This document shows positions 1-7,846 of a stretch of DNA of 25,497 bases, piece by piece. The notes below the pieces were generated by a model. That model was given only the letters and a program-made list of their open reading frames with translations. It ran no database searches and was not told the DNA's origin. Every line of letters starts with the position of its first letter. Position 1 is the first letter of the stretch. Position numbers and translations under genes: made by a program. The DNA is taken from contig CAZPLU010000035.1 in NCBI GenBank assembly GCA_964587625.1, forward strand, positions 1 to 25,497, in the 5' to 3' direction. Origin of the DNA: DAOPZJ01 sp964587625. GTDB lineage: Bacteria; Bacillota; Clostridia; Oscillospirales; JAKOTC01.

Positions 1-1042
1 GCGCCGAAACAATCGCGGAATTATTGCAACACGAGATATTATTTGACCGCCGACCACGTTCTTTACGGTTGGGGTGCCAATTACGCTTACCTGCTCGGAC
101 TTTCTTTGCCGGAACAATATACATCGGATCAACCGGTTAAATTAACGGACGGCGTGATGGATGTGGAGGGCTGCGGAGCGACGACATTTATTTTAAAAAG
201 CGACAAGACCCTATGGGTGATCGGGAATTATCCGAACCCCGAGACGGGCGGGAATTATTGCGAGCGGTTTATGCAAATCGCAGAAAACGTAGCCGAAATC
301 CAAAACTGCAACCACAATATGTTTTGCTGTTATGTATTGAAAGACACCGGCGACCTATACATCATCGGGTCAATGAACGGGAGCAACCTGTGTGAAAATC
401 CGGAAATGCGCTTGGTGGATTCGGGTGTGACGCGGTTAAATTATTATTTTTATGAAAGTGAAGGCGACGGTCTCGTCTATGAAATCATAAACACGACAAT
501 GGTCACCAATTACTATTTCGCATATTATAAACAAAATAACATTTGGTACTTATCCGAAGATGGAACGGGGAACCGCAATACGGAAATGAAACACGAAAAT
601 GTCCGGAAAGCGGCTCCTTACCCCAGTTATTTTATAGACGGTGAAAATAATTTTTGCGTCGAAGGTTATTATTCTACGGGCGGCGAAGAAGATCAGTTGA
701 AAGTTGAAATAAAACCGACGAACGGGAAAAAGATCATCGCACGGGATGTAGCCGAATGTTTTGACGGGGCGGGCAGGGCGTATGGATATTTGACCAAAGA
801 CGGGGACCTTTATTATACCGGAACCGGTTTGAAAGATATCGATACAGGCAAAATCGTCGGATATGGAACCGTAAAAGCGGCCGGAAACGTAAAACATGTT
901 TATCAATTCAAAATCAACGAATACCAAACGACATTGTATTTCTTGAAAGAGGACGATTCGCTTTGGGCGATCGGCGACAATTCTTGGGTTGCGGGCGACG
1001 GGTCTGCTCCGACTTCCATTTACAAAGAAAACCGCTCGGTTT
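1..1042 (+). repeat. 1,042-bp exact repeat R, copy 1
   Basis: By eye this block is identical to 19595-20636 and 24456-25497. It covers most of the coding sequence of type I lipoproteins. The window begins at the first base of the repeat and diverges from the C5 copy right after base 1042, where C1 continues with T and C5 with A. Confidence 0.85.
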
Positions 1043-1380
1043 TTGAGGAGCGTGGAACGGAAGTAGCCGACGAGTTAAAAGAAGCGGTAAAAATTCTTGA
1101 TGATGTGAAAGAATTCACTTCAAACTATTATGTGAAAATGGCAATAACAAAAGATGGGAAACGGTATGTCTGGGGTAAAAATGTGGTCGCGGCCGTTGCG
1201 ACAGCATTCGGTTATGCCGCAAATGAGACGGACCCGGAAGCATATATCACTTCAAAACGGGGAACCGCGGTGGACTGCAATCAATGGTTGGATGAAAAGC
1301 AGACCTACCGGAGAAAAGATATATATCTGGTGCCGACATTGTGGGAGGACGTGTTCGGACAGCCGTTCCCGGGGGATTGA
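1..1380 (+). CDS. RCC1-like beta-propeller lipoprotein, type I (C1), 5' end cut by window
   Basis: The reading frame is open from base 1, so the start lies upstream. The nearly identical genes at 19466 and 24321 show that the missing part is a lipoprotein signal peptide plus a short linker. The protein consists of repeated units of the form hydrophobic-LxxDGxLYxWG, seen here as LYGWG, LWVIG, LYIIG, LYYTG, LWAIG and RYVWG. This is the signature of RCC1-type propeller blades, with about eight units. It ends in a conserved tail, VPTLWEDVFGQPFPGD. By analogy with the complete copies it should be anchored to the outer face of the membrane. The permease pair starts 76 bases downstream. The gene is a mosaic: bases 1-1042 match C5 and C8, while the last 291 bases match C7. 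RCC1 assignment is firm; the ligand is unknown. Confidence 0.85.
   Translation, partial: APKQSRNYCNTRYYLTADHVLYGWGANYAYLLGLSLPEQYTSDQPVKLTDGVMDVEGCGATTFILKSDKTLWVIGNYPNPETGGNYCERFMQIAENVAEIQNCNHNMFCCYVLKDTGDLYIIGSMNGSNLCENPEMRLVDSGVTRLNYYFYESEGDGLVYEIINTTMVTNYYFAYYKQNNIWYLSEDGTGNRNTEMKHENVRKAAPYPSYFIDGENNFCVEGYYSTGGEEDQLKVEIKPTNGKKIIARDVAECFDGAGRAYGYLTKDGDLYYTGTGLKDIDTGKIVGYGTVKAAGNVKHVYQFKINEYQTTLYFLKEDDSLWAIGDNSWVAGDGSAPTSIYKENRSVFEERGTEVADELKEAVKILDDVKEFTSNYYVKMAITKDGKRYVWGKNVVAAVATAFGYAANETDPEAYITSKRGTAVDCNQWLDEKQTYRRKDIYLVPTLWEDVFGQPFPGD
1090..1380 (+). repeat. Lipoprotein 3' block shared with C7
   Basis: This 291-base block matches 23961-24251 with only a handful of substitutions and the same length. 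Just upstream, C1 resembles neither C5 nor C7 closely. The gene therefore looks assembled by recombination from two sources. Confidence 0.75.
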
Positions 1381-1456
1381 AAAAACGGAATGTAAAATTT
1401 GTTTTTAACCGATTGAAACTTACAATACATATGACGGGTTGTGATATGGTTTGCGG

Positions 1457-2530
1457 ATGAAAAAAATACGGTTCGACGAGGTGATTTTGGTTCTCATCTA
1501 TATGGTCGTGGGTTTCAGCGGGCTGTTTTTCGGCGTCTATACGGCGCACCGGGCGCAGCTCTCCGCTACGGCCACTTCCTTCTACGGCGCGGATGCGCGG
1601 GCGCTGATGGTGTCCTATCAGGAGACATCGGCCGAAATCGAAACGGATCTTTTCGTCGAGTTCGCCCGCGCCTGCGGGGACGTCACAATTTTTAACGGCT
1701 CGATTAAAAGCCAGGGCAACATCTGGCACGGCATCTATTCCTCGAAACCCGATTTTACCATGCCGATAACAAGCGGCAGGGGTTTTACCGCCGCCGATTT
1801 TATGAATCGCTCGACTTTCGCCGTGGTCATCGGCTCCAATCAGGGACAGGTTGATTTAAAAAAACAAAACGGGTTCGGTTTTGAAAAAAAAGACGGGCAG
1901 TTCTATTTTCAAGGGTATCAGGTGATCGGCGAATTGATCGTCAGCACGAAAAACATTGCGAGCGCGGGGGTGATCCGCATCATGGGCGAGGGTTATGTCT
2001 GCCAGACCGGAATTTTCGTGCTGGACGCCGGGGACGCCGCGCACACGGACAGACGCTTCGGCGAGCTGGCGGATTATTTGAAAGCCCACGGGCTGAGCGT
2101 GGAGGAATGCGAGTTGCCGAAGACCTCGGAGAGTATTTCGAAATTTTTCGGGGTCAAGACGCTGAACCTGTTGATGATCGGATTTTGCGTTATCGCGGTG
2201 GTGATCTCGACCGTGCCGATCACCGCGATATGGGCGCAGCGGCGGTTCCGCGAAATCGCCGTGCGCCGCCTGATCGGCGCGAATGTGTTCGACATCTTTT
2301 TCCGAATCGGCTTGCGCTTGTTTTTAATGTATAACCTCGGCTTTTTCGCCGCTTACGGCGTCGGAAAGGCCTTTGAAACGGCTTCGTCCCGGATTCGACT
2401 GCCCGGGTTGCTGTCGGAGTCCATGCTGATCGCCTATTTTTCCGCGCTCGCGGTCAGCATCCTGACCGCGCTGGTTCCGATGATCCGCTGCATCGCCATT
2501 GAGCCGGGCGACGCGCTGCGAAAAGATTAA
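1457..2530 (+). CDS. FtsX/MacB-like permease, short form (C1)
   Basis: Predicted 357-residue membrane protein with the four-helix FtsX/MacB layout. It has one N-terminal helix (about 9-28), an extracellular domain of about 200 residues, then three helices (about 236-259, 283-304, 323-346). The extracellular part shows the MacB core-domain pattern GRGFTAADF followed by FAVVIG. The cytoplasmic loop after helix 2 has EIAVRRLIGA near residue 265, matching the family coupling loop, and the C terminus EPGDALRKD is a family hallmark. The ATG at 1457 is preferred over an upstream TTG at 1451 because it aligns with the start of the C3 homologue, although no strong ribosome binding site is visible. It probably pairs with the long permease 12 bases downstream. 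No ATPase is encoded nearby. The transported or sensed ligand is unknown. Confidence 0.85.
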   Translation: MKKIRFDEVILVLIYMVVGFSGLFFGVYTAHRAQLSATATSFYGADARALMVSYQETSAEIETDLFVEFARACGDVTIFNGSIKSQGNIWHGIYSSKPDFTMPITSGRGFTAADFMNRSTFAVVIGSNQGQVDLKKQNGFGFEKKDGQFYFQGYQVIGELIVSTKNIASAGVIRIMGEGYVCQTGIFVLDAGDAAHTDRRFGELADYLKAHGLSVEECELPKTSESISKFFGVKTLNLLMIGFCVIAVVISTVPITAIWAQRRFREIAVRRLIGANVFDIFFRIGLRLFLMYNLGFFAAYGVGKAFETASSRIRLPGLLSESMLIAYFSALAVSILTALVPMIRCIAIEPGDALRKD

Positions 2531-2542
2531 GGGGGGATCGCG

Positions 2543-3931
2543 ATGAAGATTTTATTTTCCGAGGCGGCGGCGAGCATTTTCAAAAGCGCGATTTTAAGCG
2601 TTTTTATCATCCTGATCATCTCGGGCAGCGTGTTTTTGATCGGCGGGACCGCCGGATATTATATCAGCACGCAAAACACGCTCGACACTTTTGAGAGCGT
2701 TTACAGCGATGATTCCACCCGGATGATTGTCGCCACAATGCCGCAGCGCGATATCTTTATGAGCCGGGAGGGGCTGGAAAAATATTTTCAGACGCTGACG
2801 CAATTAAAAGAAAAATATCCGGAATATGAACAGCTCCGCTACGACCGTTCTTCGGTGACGATCCAACATTTTGACGGGCCGGATCAGCTGCTGTTTTTAT
2901 ACGACGAGGGAACGCCGATGAAAAACCGCAATTATCCTTTGAATAATTTAACCGATCTCAGCAATGTGAATTCTCTGACGGTCTCGCCGGAATTTTTGAA
3001 TATTTTTCATCTCGATATGGCAGAGGGTGTTAATTTCGACGGCTATTCGGAACAGGAGCTGACCTATTCCGAAAACGGCGTCTATCCGGTGATCCTCGGG
3101 TATGATTTCATAAAATATTACCACATCGGCGACACGTTTTCCATGATTATCGATCCCGACATTCCCGTCATCAACACCTATAATGTCGTCGGCTTCCTGC
3201 GGGAGGGCTGTGCGATTCTCGACACATACGAAAAAAGCTTAAAAGCCGATGAGGAGACGGAAGACACGCTCATCTATTTGGATAACTACATGGTGCTTCC
3301 GTCGCTGGACTATATGCCGGCCATGGATTTATATCCGGAAAAAAGCAGGATCGGCGATTATTATTATTTCATGTATCAGCGATATATGTACATGCTGGTC
3401 GTTTCAAGCGATCGTCCGGGCGAGGTTGTCTGGAACGTCAACGATTTCTTTTGGGCGAACGGCTATACGAAAATCGAGGGCTGGAATATCATGAATATCC
3501 CGCGCTCCCTGAAAATCGAGATCGACGATTATTTTGATTTGTTGCTGTATTGCAGCATCTTTATCGCGGCGACCGCGGTCGTCTGCATCAGCGCCAACAT
3601 CAGCAACAAAATCAACCGAAATTTGAAAAAATACGCGATCCATCTGTTATGCGGGGCGAATCTGTCAACGGTAAGGGCGTTTGCGGCGGCGGAGATTTTT
3701 CTGTTATTGTTGATTTCCAATGTCATCGCGGGGGTCTTGCTGTTTTGGATCGGGCCGAAAGTGTTTTCGTTCTCGCTCGCCAATATTTACCATACGACCG
3801 TAACCGTCTCGTGGTTCAGCGCGGCGGCCATGCTGGCGCTTGATTTGACGGTCTTTTTGTGTTCGTTGGCCTATCCGATTTGGAAAATCAACCGCGCCGA
3901 ATACGACACGTTTTTACGGGGGAACGAGTGA
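2543..3931 (+). CDS. FtsX/MacB-like permease, long form (C1)
   Basis: Predicted 462-residue membrane protein starting after a GGGGGG ribosome binding site. One N-terminal helix (about 14-38) is followed by an extracellular domain of nearly 300 residues containing a MacB-core-like stretch: EGVNFDGY, then YPVILG and HIGDTF. Three helices follow near residues 335-352, 375-400 and 415-445. The cytoplasmic loop LKKYAIHLLCGANL near residue 360 corresponds to the family coupling loop. The C terminus AEYDTFLRGNE replaces the PGDALR ending of the short partner, so the two forms look like fixed halves of a heterodimer. No terminator is obvious after the stop. Family membership is clear; substrate is not. 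Confidence 0.85.
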   Translation: MKILFSEAAASIFKSAILSVFIILIISGSVFLIGGTAGYYISTQNTLDTFESVYSDDSTRMIVATMPQRDIFMSREGLEKYFQTLTQLKEKYPEYEQLRYDRSSVTIQHFDGPDQLLFLYDEGTPMKNRNYPLNNLTDLSNVNSLTVSPEFLNIFHLDMAEGVNFDGYSEQELTYSENGVYPVILGYDFIKYYHIGDTFSMIIDPDIPVINTYNVVGFLREGCAILDTYEKSLKADEETEDTLIYLDNYMVLPSLDYMPAMDLYPEKSRIGDYYYFMYQRYMYMLVVSSDRPGEVVWNVNDFFWANGYTKIEGWNIMNIPRSLKIEIDDYFDLLLYCSIFIAATAVVCISANISNKINRNLKKYAIHLLCGANLSTVRAFAAAEIFLLLLISNVIAGVLLFWIGPKVFSFSLANIYHTTVTVSWFSAAAMLALDLTVFLCSLAYPIWKINRAEYDTFLRGNE

Positions 3932-4069
3932 GCGAGGATGGCGGGTATCCGAGCGCGCTGGTGTTCGCATCCGATGTTTTATGTGACGATCCGGTCAAGA
4001 AACGGTGTCAAACAAAAATGGAGACAAGCAATTCCGATTTTATTATGGAATATTATGTTATGGGAACGC
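3932..4069 (+). other. Intergenic region between C1 and C2
   Basis: No gene or clear terminator is visible after the C1 permease. From 3975 the sequence enters the cassette leader repeat. It contains TGACGATCCGGTCA at about 3983-3996, a TGAC-N6-GTCA inverted repeat lying about 75 bases upstream of the -35 box. This could be a regulator site, but that is a weak inference. Confidence 0.4.
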
Positions 4070-4098
4070 TTGACATAGGAGATGAAACGGTGTAAAAT
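4070..4098 (+). promoter_or_regulatory. Sigma-A-type promoter of C2
   Basis: TTGACA at 4070-4075, a 17-base spacer and TAAAAT at 4093-4098 form a near-consensus housekeeping promoter. The start point should be near 4105. A short palindrome, ATAGAATCTAT at 4110-4120, lies just downstream and could be an operator. The same arrangement recurs before C3 and C4. Confidence 0.85.
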
Positions 4099-4207
4099 AA
4101 AACCAACAGATAGAATCTATGGACGTAAAAACATATTATCAAAGGAAAGGAAAACAAACTATAAAACGATTGTTTGATAGAAATGGAAATGAAAGGAGGG
4201 AATTGCG

Positions 4208-4423
4208 ATGAGAGCGTGGAACAAAATTCTTTTCGGAATATTGAAAACATCTCGCAAAATACGTTCGTTTTTCGCCGGAAACGGTTTAGGCCGAATCGGA
4301 ACCGCTATGTTGTCAAAAGTTGAAGTATTCATTGGCAACACAGAGAAGATCGGACGGCATGTTGCCTGTCGGCCGTTTTGGAATAACAAGCCGGAGCGGG
4401 AAGTGCTGATATTGGACAGTTGA
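4208..4423 (+). CDS. Small basic conserved protein (C2), unknown function
   Basis: 71-residue ORF with a strong AGGAGGG ribosome binding site 7 bases upstream of ATG. It is basic, with a mildly hydrophobic N-terminal third and no clear signal peptide. The copy at 9332 encodes the same protein. A diverged 59-residue homologue at 18761 keeps AW, FAG-GLGR-G, EKI-RHV-CRP, NKP-REVL and the terminal LDS. A potential hairpin under the CRP region in this copy is not preserved in the 18761 copy, whereas the residues are, which argues for protein coding. It is always first in the cassette and 142 bases before the secreted peptide. It could be a cytoplasmic partner, a regulator or a leader peptide. I do not recognise the family. 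Confidence 0.65.
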   Translation: MRAWNKILFGILKTSRKIRSFFAGNGLGRIGTAMLSKVEVFIGNTEKIGRHVACRPFWNNKPEREVLILDS

Positions 4424-4491
4424 CCCGGGGACGCGGTGGGTGTCTTTCGCAAAAAACCCGCTTTGACAACAGGGTCATTCGGCGCCCCGGG
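4424..4491 (+). promoter_or_regulatory. Structured RNA spacer between small ORF and peptide gene (C2)
   Basis: CCCGGGG directly after the stop codon pairs with CCCCGGG at 4485-4491. With one bulged A the stem extends by CGC/GCG. An inner stem pairs GTGGGT with ACCCGC. In the C3 copy two bases differ within these stems, and both changes keep pairing through G-U or G-C. This suggests an RNA element acting on peptide expression. Confidence 0.5.
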
Positions 4492-4565
4492 ACAAATCCA
4501 CCTGCCGGAACATGTGCGGTACGAACGAATTGTATCGCATGGGGGCTTTAGAGGAGGTCAAACAA

Positions 4566-4910
4566 ATGAAAAAGTTTATCGCGTTATTCATGGTTGCCAC
4601 GCTGGCCGTTTGCTGCTTTGGCGTGAACACATTCGCTTTGATGACAGGGGAGATATTTTTCGATCGATTTGGCAATGAATATCTTATGCACGGCGAAACG
4701 ATTACCAGAGCATACCCTGACGAAGATCCGATGACATTTTCTCCGATTTGGGCAAGAGCAGCGGTCAGTTACGTTGACACAATTGAAGCTCAGGATTACG
4801 CTTCAAATGATGGATATGCGAATATCATTGTGACGGCCATCGGTCCGAATCATCCTTATGAATTCAGAATGAATATCAATTCGGGTGGTTCGGGATATGG
4901 ACAGGCGTAG
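4566..4910 (+). CDS. Secreted bacteriocin-like peptide precursor (C2)
   Basis: 114-residue precursor with a GAGGAGG ribosome binding site. The N terminus MKK plus a hydrophobic core ending in NTFA fits a Sec signal peptide cleaved near residue 24. The remaining 90 residues have no cysteine, many aromatic and acidic residues, and a glycine- and serine-rich C terminus ending SGGSGYGQA. It shares position and signal-peptide style, but little mature sequence, with the peptides of C3 and C5. It follows the structured spacer and is followed by a strong stem-loop. A secreted antimicrobial or signalling peptide, in the manner of lactococcin-972-type loci that pair a Sec-exported peptide with a membrane protein, is a plausible inference. 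No homology to a named family can be shown by eye. Confidence 0.7.
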   Translation: MKKFIALFMVATLAVCCFGVNTFALMTGEIFFDRFGNEYLMHGETITRAYPDEDPMTFSPIWARAAVSYVDTIEAQDYASNDGYANIIVTAIGPNHPYEFRMNINSGGSGYGQA

Positions 4911-4918
4911 TTAACACT

Positions 4919-4954
4919 TTGTGTTTCCCGCCCCGAGAGGGGCGGGAAACACAA
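4919..4954 (+). promoter_or_regulatory. Strong stem-loop after the C2 peptide gene
   Basis: A perfect 16-bp inverted repeat with a GAGA loop. The left arm ends CCCGCCCC and the right arm begins GGGGCGGG. No U-run follows directly, so it is a poor classical terminator. It may be a partial terminator or an RNA stabiliser that lets the peptide be made in excess over the downstream lipoprotein and permeases. Confidence 0.7.
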
Positions 4955-5003
4955 TCTCCGGTTTTAAAAACTGTTATTTGTGAATCAATGGAGGCAAAGT
5001 ATA

Positions 5004-6503
5004 ATGAAAAAAATCGGATTGTCAATGCTCATTCTTTTATTGACAGCCACAATCGCCTTTTCCGGGTGCTCAGCAAAGGGAAAAACGGTTAATATGGTAC
5101 CGGAACAAGCGTTTGAGCGAGTTGTATGGAGCGCATATGGATATATGTTCCTTGCGGTGAACGGTGATATCTACACATACGGCAAAACGGATGATGATTA
5201 CGATATGTATTTTTTGGGCATTAAAGATGTAAAAAGAAATGATGTTCCGACGAAAATTTTTTCCGGCGCGGTTAAGATCTGCGAAAATTTATCGATGCCC
5301 GCAGCGATTACAAGAAACGGCGACCTCTATGTCTGGGGACATAACGGCAAGAATCGGGAACTCGGGTTTGATACCGATGTCGAAATTGTCTGGGAACCGA
5401 CCAAGCTGATGGAGGACGTCGCAGACGTCGGATATGGCTATGCTCTGAAGACGAACGGAGAGCTCTGGGTTTGGGGTATATATGGAAATCTGAATCCAAG
5501 CACCGGGAAATACACTGCCTCTTTGCCGCAGAAAAAGATGGATAATGTGGTCAAATATGTGCAATGCGCAGGCATTGGTTATGCGATAAAAACGGATGGA
5601 ACATTATGGGCCAGGGGTTATTATGAAAAATCCTCGCGTGGGAACGGGAAGACCTGCATTGACGATTCCGCATACGACAAACCGGTAAAGATATTGGATA
5701 ACGTCGCCGATATTTCAATGGGGGAATACCACGTTTTAGCACTGAAGACGGACGGAACATTATGGGCCTGGGGCGGCAATGAATACGGACAAGTCGGAAA
5801 CGGCGAGAACGGTGATTTATCGGAAATGACCGTGGACTGCGTCGTGACCGAGCCCGTAAAGATCATGGAGCATGTTGCGTCAATCCAAACATGCGAATGG
5901 GAATCGTTAGCAATCACTGAGAATGGAGATTTGTACGGTTGGGGTAAAAATTACGGATGTTTTGCGGATGTGAACATAGAATCCGTTAACGCGCCAAAAT
6001 TTTTGCTCAGTAACGTAAATACGGTTTACAACAAAACCTTATCAAGAATTTTTGCCCTGACCAACGACGGCAAGCTCTGGTCCTGGGGTAAATACGGCTA
6101 CGGTGCTTTGGGGACGGAATGCAGTTATGAGTTCGAACGACTCGGCGAGGCATTCGGTGCGGAACAACCGCCTGCAGAGCAATATTGCTACGAACCGACA
6201 CTGGTTATTGACGGAGTCGAATCCATCTTAGGCGGATACGATTTGATGTTCGCCAAAATGGCCGATGGCACATACCGATATTGGGGTATGGATACCTATA
6301 AAACCGTTAAAACCTACGGCGAGGCGAACTACGTCGAATTCCTCGAATCGGGTGTTTATGGCTCCTCATGTTGGTATGAGGGGATGACCAGAACGCCGGA
6401 TTTCCCGCCGGACGCGGCGATCCCGGGCGCGGTCATGCACCGGCTTGAGGTGATCAAATATCCGACCGAATGCGCGTTTCCGCCGTACATAGGGGATGAC
6501 TGA
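5004..6503 (+). CDS. RCC1-like beta-propeller lipoprotein, type II (C2)
   Basis: 499 residues. ATG at 5004 follows GGAGG and starts a lipoprotein signal, MKKIGLSM, with lipobox AFSGC at Cys22. The upstream in-frame TTG/GTG region adds only non-signal residues, so 5004 is preferred. Canonical RCC1 units occur near residues 55, 107, 153, 200, 252, 309, 356 and 422, with the clearest being LKTDGTLWAWGGNEYGQ. This implies a seven- or eight-bladed propeller displayed on the outer membrane face. The C-terminal region lacks the VPTLWEDVFG tail of type I. The stop overlaps the start of the long permease (TGATG), indicating translational coupling and a joint role. RCC1 propellers usually mediate protein binding, so binding of the secreted peptide or a target is a reasonable but untested inference. 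Confidence 0.88.
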   Translation: MKKIGLSMLILLLTATIAFSGCSAKGKTVNMVPEQAFERVVWSAYGYMFLAVNGDIYTYGKTDDDYDMYFLGIKDVKRNDVPTKIFSGAVKICENLSMPAAITRNGDLYVWGHNGKNRELGFDTDVEIVWEPTKLMEDVADVGYGYALKTNGELWVWGIYGNLNPSTGKYTASLPQKKMDNVVKYVQCAGIGYAIKTDGTLWARGYYEKSSRGNGKTCIDDSAYDKPVKILDNVADISMGEYHVLALKTDGTLWAWGGNEYGQVGNGENGDLSEMTVDCVVTEPVKIMEHVASIQTCEWESLAITENGDLYGWGKNYGCFADVNIESVNAPKFLLSNVNTVYNKTLSRIFALTNDGKLWSWGKYGYGALGTECSYEFERLGEAFGAEQPPAEQYCYEPTLVIDGVESILGGYDLMFAKMADGTYRYWGMDTYKTVKTYGEANYVEFLESGVYGSSCWYEGMTRTPDFPPDAAIPGAVMHRLEVIKYPTECAFPPYIGDD

Positions 6504-7846
6504 TGTTTAAAGTGATTTTCGAACAGGCCGCCAGAGACCTGACCAAACAAAAACTGCTCTCGGTTTTGATCGCCGTGATGTTCTCGGTCGGGTTGTTCCT
6601 GACCATCGGTATCGCCGGGTATTATTCGCAAAACGAGACGAAACTCTCTGATTTTTACAAGGCATACGGGGAAAAGGACTACAAGTTTCAATGCAGCGTC
6701 ATGTCGACCGCGTTGGGGAACAGGGATACCGCGCGAATCCGGGCCTGCGCCGATTATTATCATCAGATCAAGACCTCCGCCGAATTTGAGTCCTATACTT
6801 TTCATGACGGCAGTTTGGCGATCTTTGATTACAAAGGGCCGGACAGCTGTCTGGTCGGGTACGAGGACTATCAGCCGCAGCGCGATTTGGTGCTGGTGGA
6901 GTCCGACAGCGTCTATTCATTCGCGAAGGCCTATATGATCGATCCCGCGGTGTTTGAGCGGTTTGCTTTGAAGATTGCCATCGGGAACGATTTTTCGGGT
7001 TGCGGCGGCATTTACGACGGCTCGCCGATCCCTGTTGTGATGGGTTGGCATTACAACGATTCTTATCAACTCGGGGATGTTTTCCAAGCGCGCCTGCCTT
7101 GGGCATATAACACGGTTGTGCCCTATGAAGTGGTGGGTTTTTTGCCGCCGGACGCGGCGATTTTACCGATTAAAAACGCCGGCGGGGATCTGCTGCGGTT
7201 GTCTGACACCATGTTTTTTCCGGCTTATGACACCACCGGGCAGGCGATTCCCGATCCCGAGACCGACACAAAAAATCATTATGCCTATGACATCTATCTG
7301 AACCATCTATGCGATTTTATTTTGATTTCAAAAAACACGACGGTGGATTTAAGCGGTTACGGGAATCAGGAACTGATCGGCGAGGCCGCCGCGCAGCGGG
7401 CGATGATTTTGACCAGCAGTTTTATGGCCGACGCAAACCGGTATTTTCGCATGCTGCAATGGGCGTCGGTTTTGATTGTGAGCGGCAGCTGTGTCTGTCT
7501 GGCGTTGAACCTGACCAATAAACTCTTTGCAAATTTCAAAACCTACGCCATTCACCAAATTTCCGGCGGGACAATCGGCGGGCAGGCGGGGGCGATGATA
7601 CTCGAAGTGTTGATTTTGACGGCCTTTTCCAATCTGATGGCATACATACTGGCGCTGACGTTGGGGAAATATGTATTTTCTTATCAGGTTTCCGGCATTT
7701 TCGGCGTGCAGGTGACGCGGATTGATCTGGCGTCGGTGTCCGCGGCGGCGGCGGTTTCCGTTTTGGTCTGTGCGGCTTCGCTGGCGGTGCCGTTGATTAA
7801 GCTCTACCGCGTGGAATTTGACACGCTGTTAAGGGGGCGGGAATGA
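6503..7846 (+). CDS. FtsX/MacB-like permease, long form (C2)
   Basis: 447 residues, coupled to the lipoprotein by a one-base stop/start overlap. Helix 1 spans about 18-40. The extracellular domain contains a MacB-core-like signature: GNDFSGC, then IPVVMG and QLGDVF. Helices 2-4 lie around 318-338, 360-385 and 405-430. The coupling loop is FKTYAIHQISGGTI near residue 344, and the C terminus is VEFDTLLRGRE. In this type II cassette the long form comes before the short form, the reverse of C1 and C3. Its closest relative in the window is the long permease of C4. It probably forms a heterodimer with the next gene. No cognate ATPase is visible. Confidence 0.85.
   Translation: MFKVIFEQAARDLTKQKLLSVLIAVMFSVGLFLTIGIAGYYSQNETKLSDFYKAYGEKDYKFQCSVMSTALGNRDTARIRACADYYHQIKTSAEFESYTFHDGSLAIFDYKGPDSCLVGYEDYQPQRDLVLVESDSVYSFAKAYMIDPAVFERFALKIAIGNDFSGCGGIYDGSPIPVVMGWHYNDSYQLGDVFQARLPWAYNTVVPYEVVGFLPPDAAILPIKNAGGDLLRLSDTMFFPAYDTTGQAIPDPETDTKNHYAYDIYLNHLCDFILISKNTTVDLSGYGNQELIGEAAAQRAMILTSSFMADANRYFRMLQWASVLIVSGSCVCLALNLTNKLFANFKTYAIHQISGGTIGGQAGAMILEVLILTAFSNLMAYILALTLGKYVFSYQVSGIFGVQVTRIDLASVSAAAAVSVLVCAASLAVPLIKLYRVEFDTLLRGRE

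Larger units (their letters stand above)
3975..4519 (+). repeat. Cassette leader repeat, copy a
   Basis: This block of about 545 bp carries upstream sequence, promoter, small ORF and the structured spacer. It matches 9097-9643 with few differences. A shortened version is present at 14227-14405. The two long copies diverge just before the secreted peptide gene, so the variable payload follows a constant leader. Confidence 0.85.

Noticed and set aside
213..395. 60-codon sense ORF recurring at 19807 and 24668
   Set aside because: Out-of-frame shadow of the lipoprotein within repeat R; the repeats are identical DNA, so conservation proves nothing.
550..927. Antisense ORF of 125 codons, repeated at 20144 and 25005
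   Set aside because: It lies wholly inside the repeat R, opposite the lipoprotein coding frame, and recurs only because R is duplicated. No ribosome binding site or homology.
1381..1456. Possible promoter (TTGTTT-16-TACAAT) before the C1 permeases
   Set aside because: The -35 match is poor, the spacing is short, and there is no counterpart in C3; operon read-through from upstream is more likely.
3859..4095. 78-codon ORF spanning the end of the C1 permease and the C2 promoter
   Set aside because: It runs out of frame through the permease and then over promoter elements; no own start signal.
4159..4452. Antisense 97-codon ORF over the leader, also at 9283
   Set aside because: Opposite to the small basic gene and its leader. 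It is conserved only where the DNA is identical, and has no plausible ribosome binding site.
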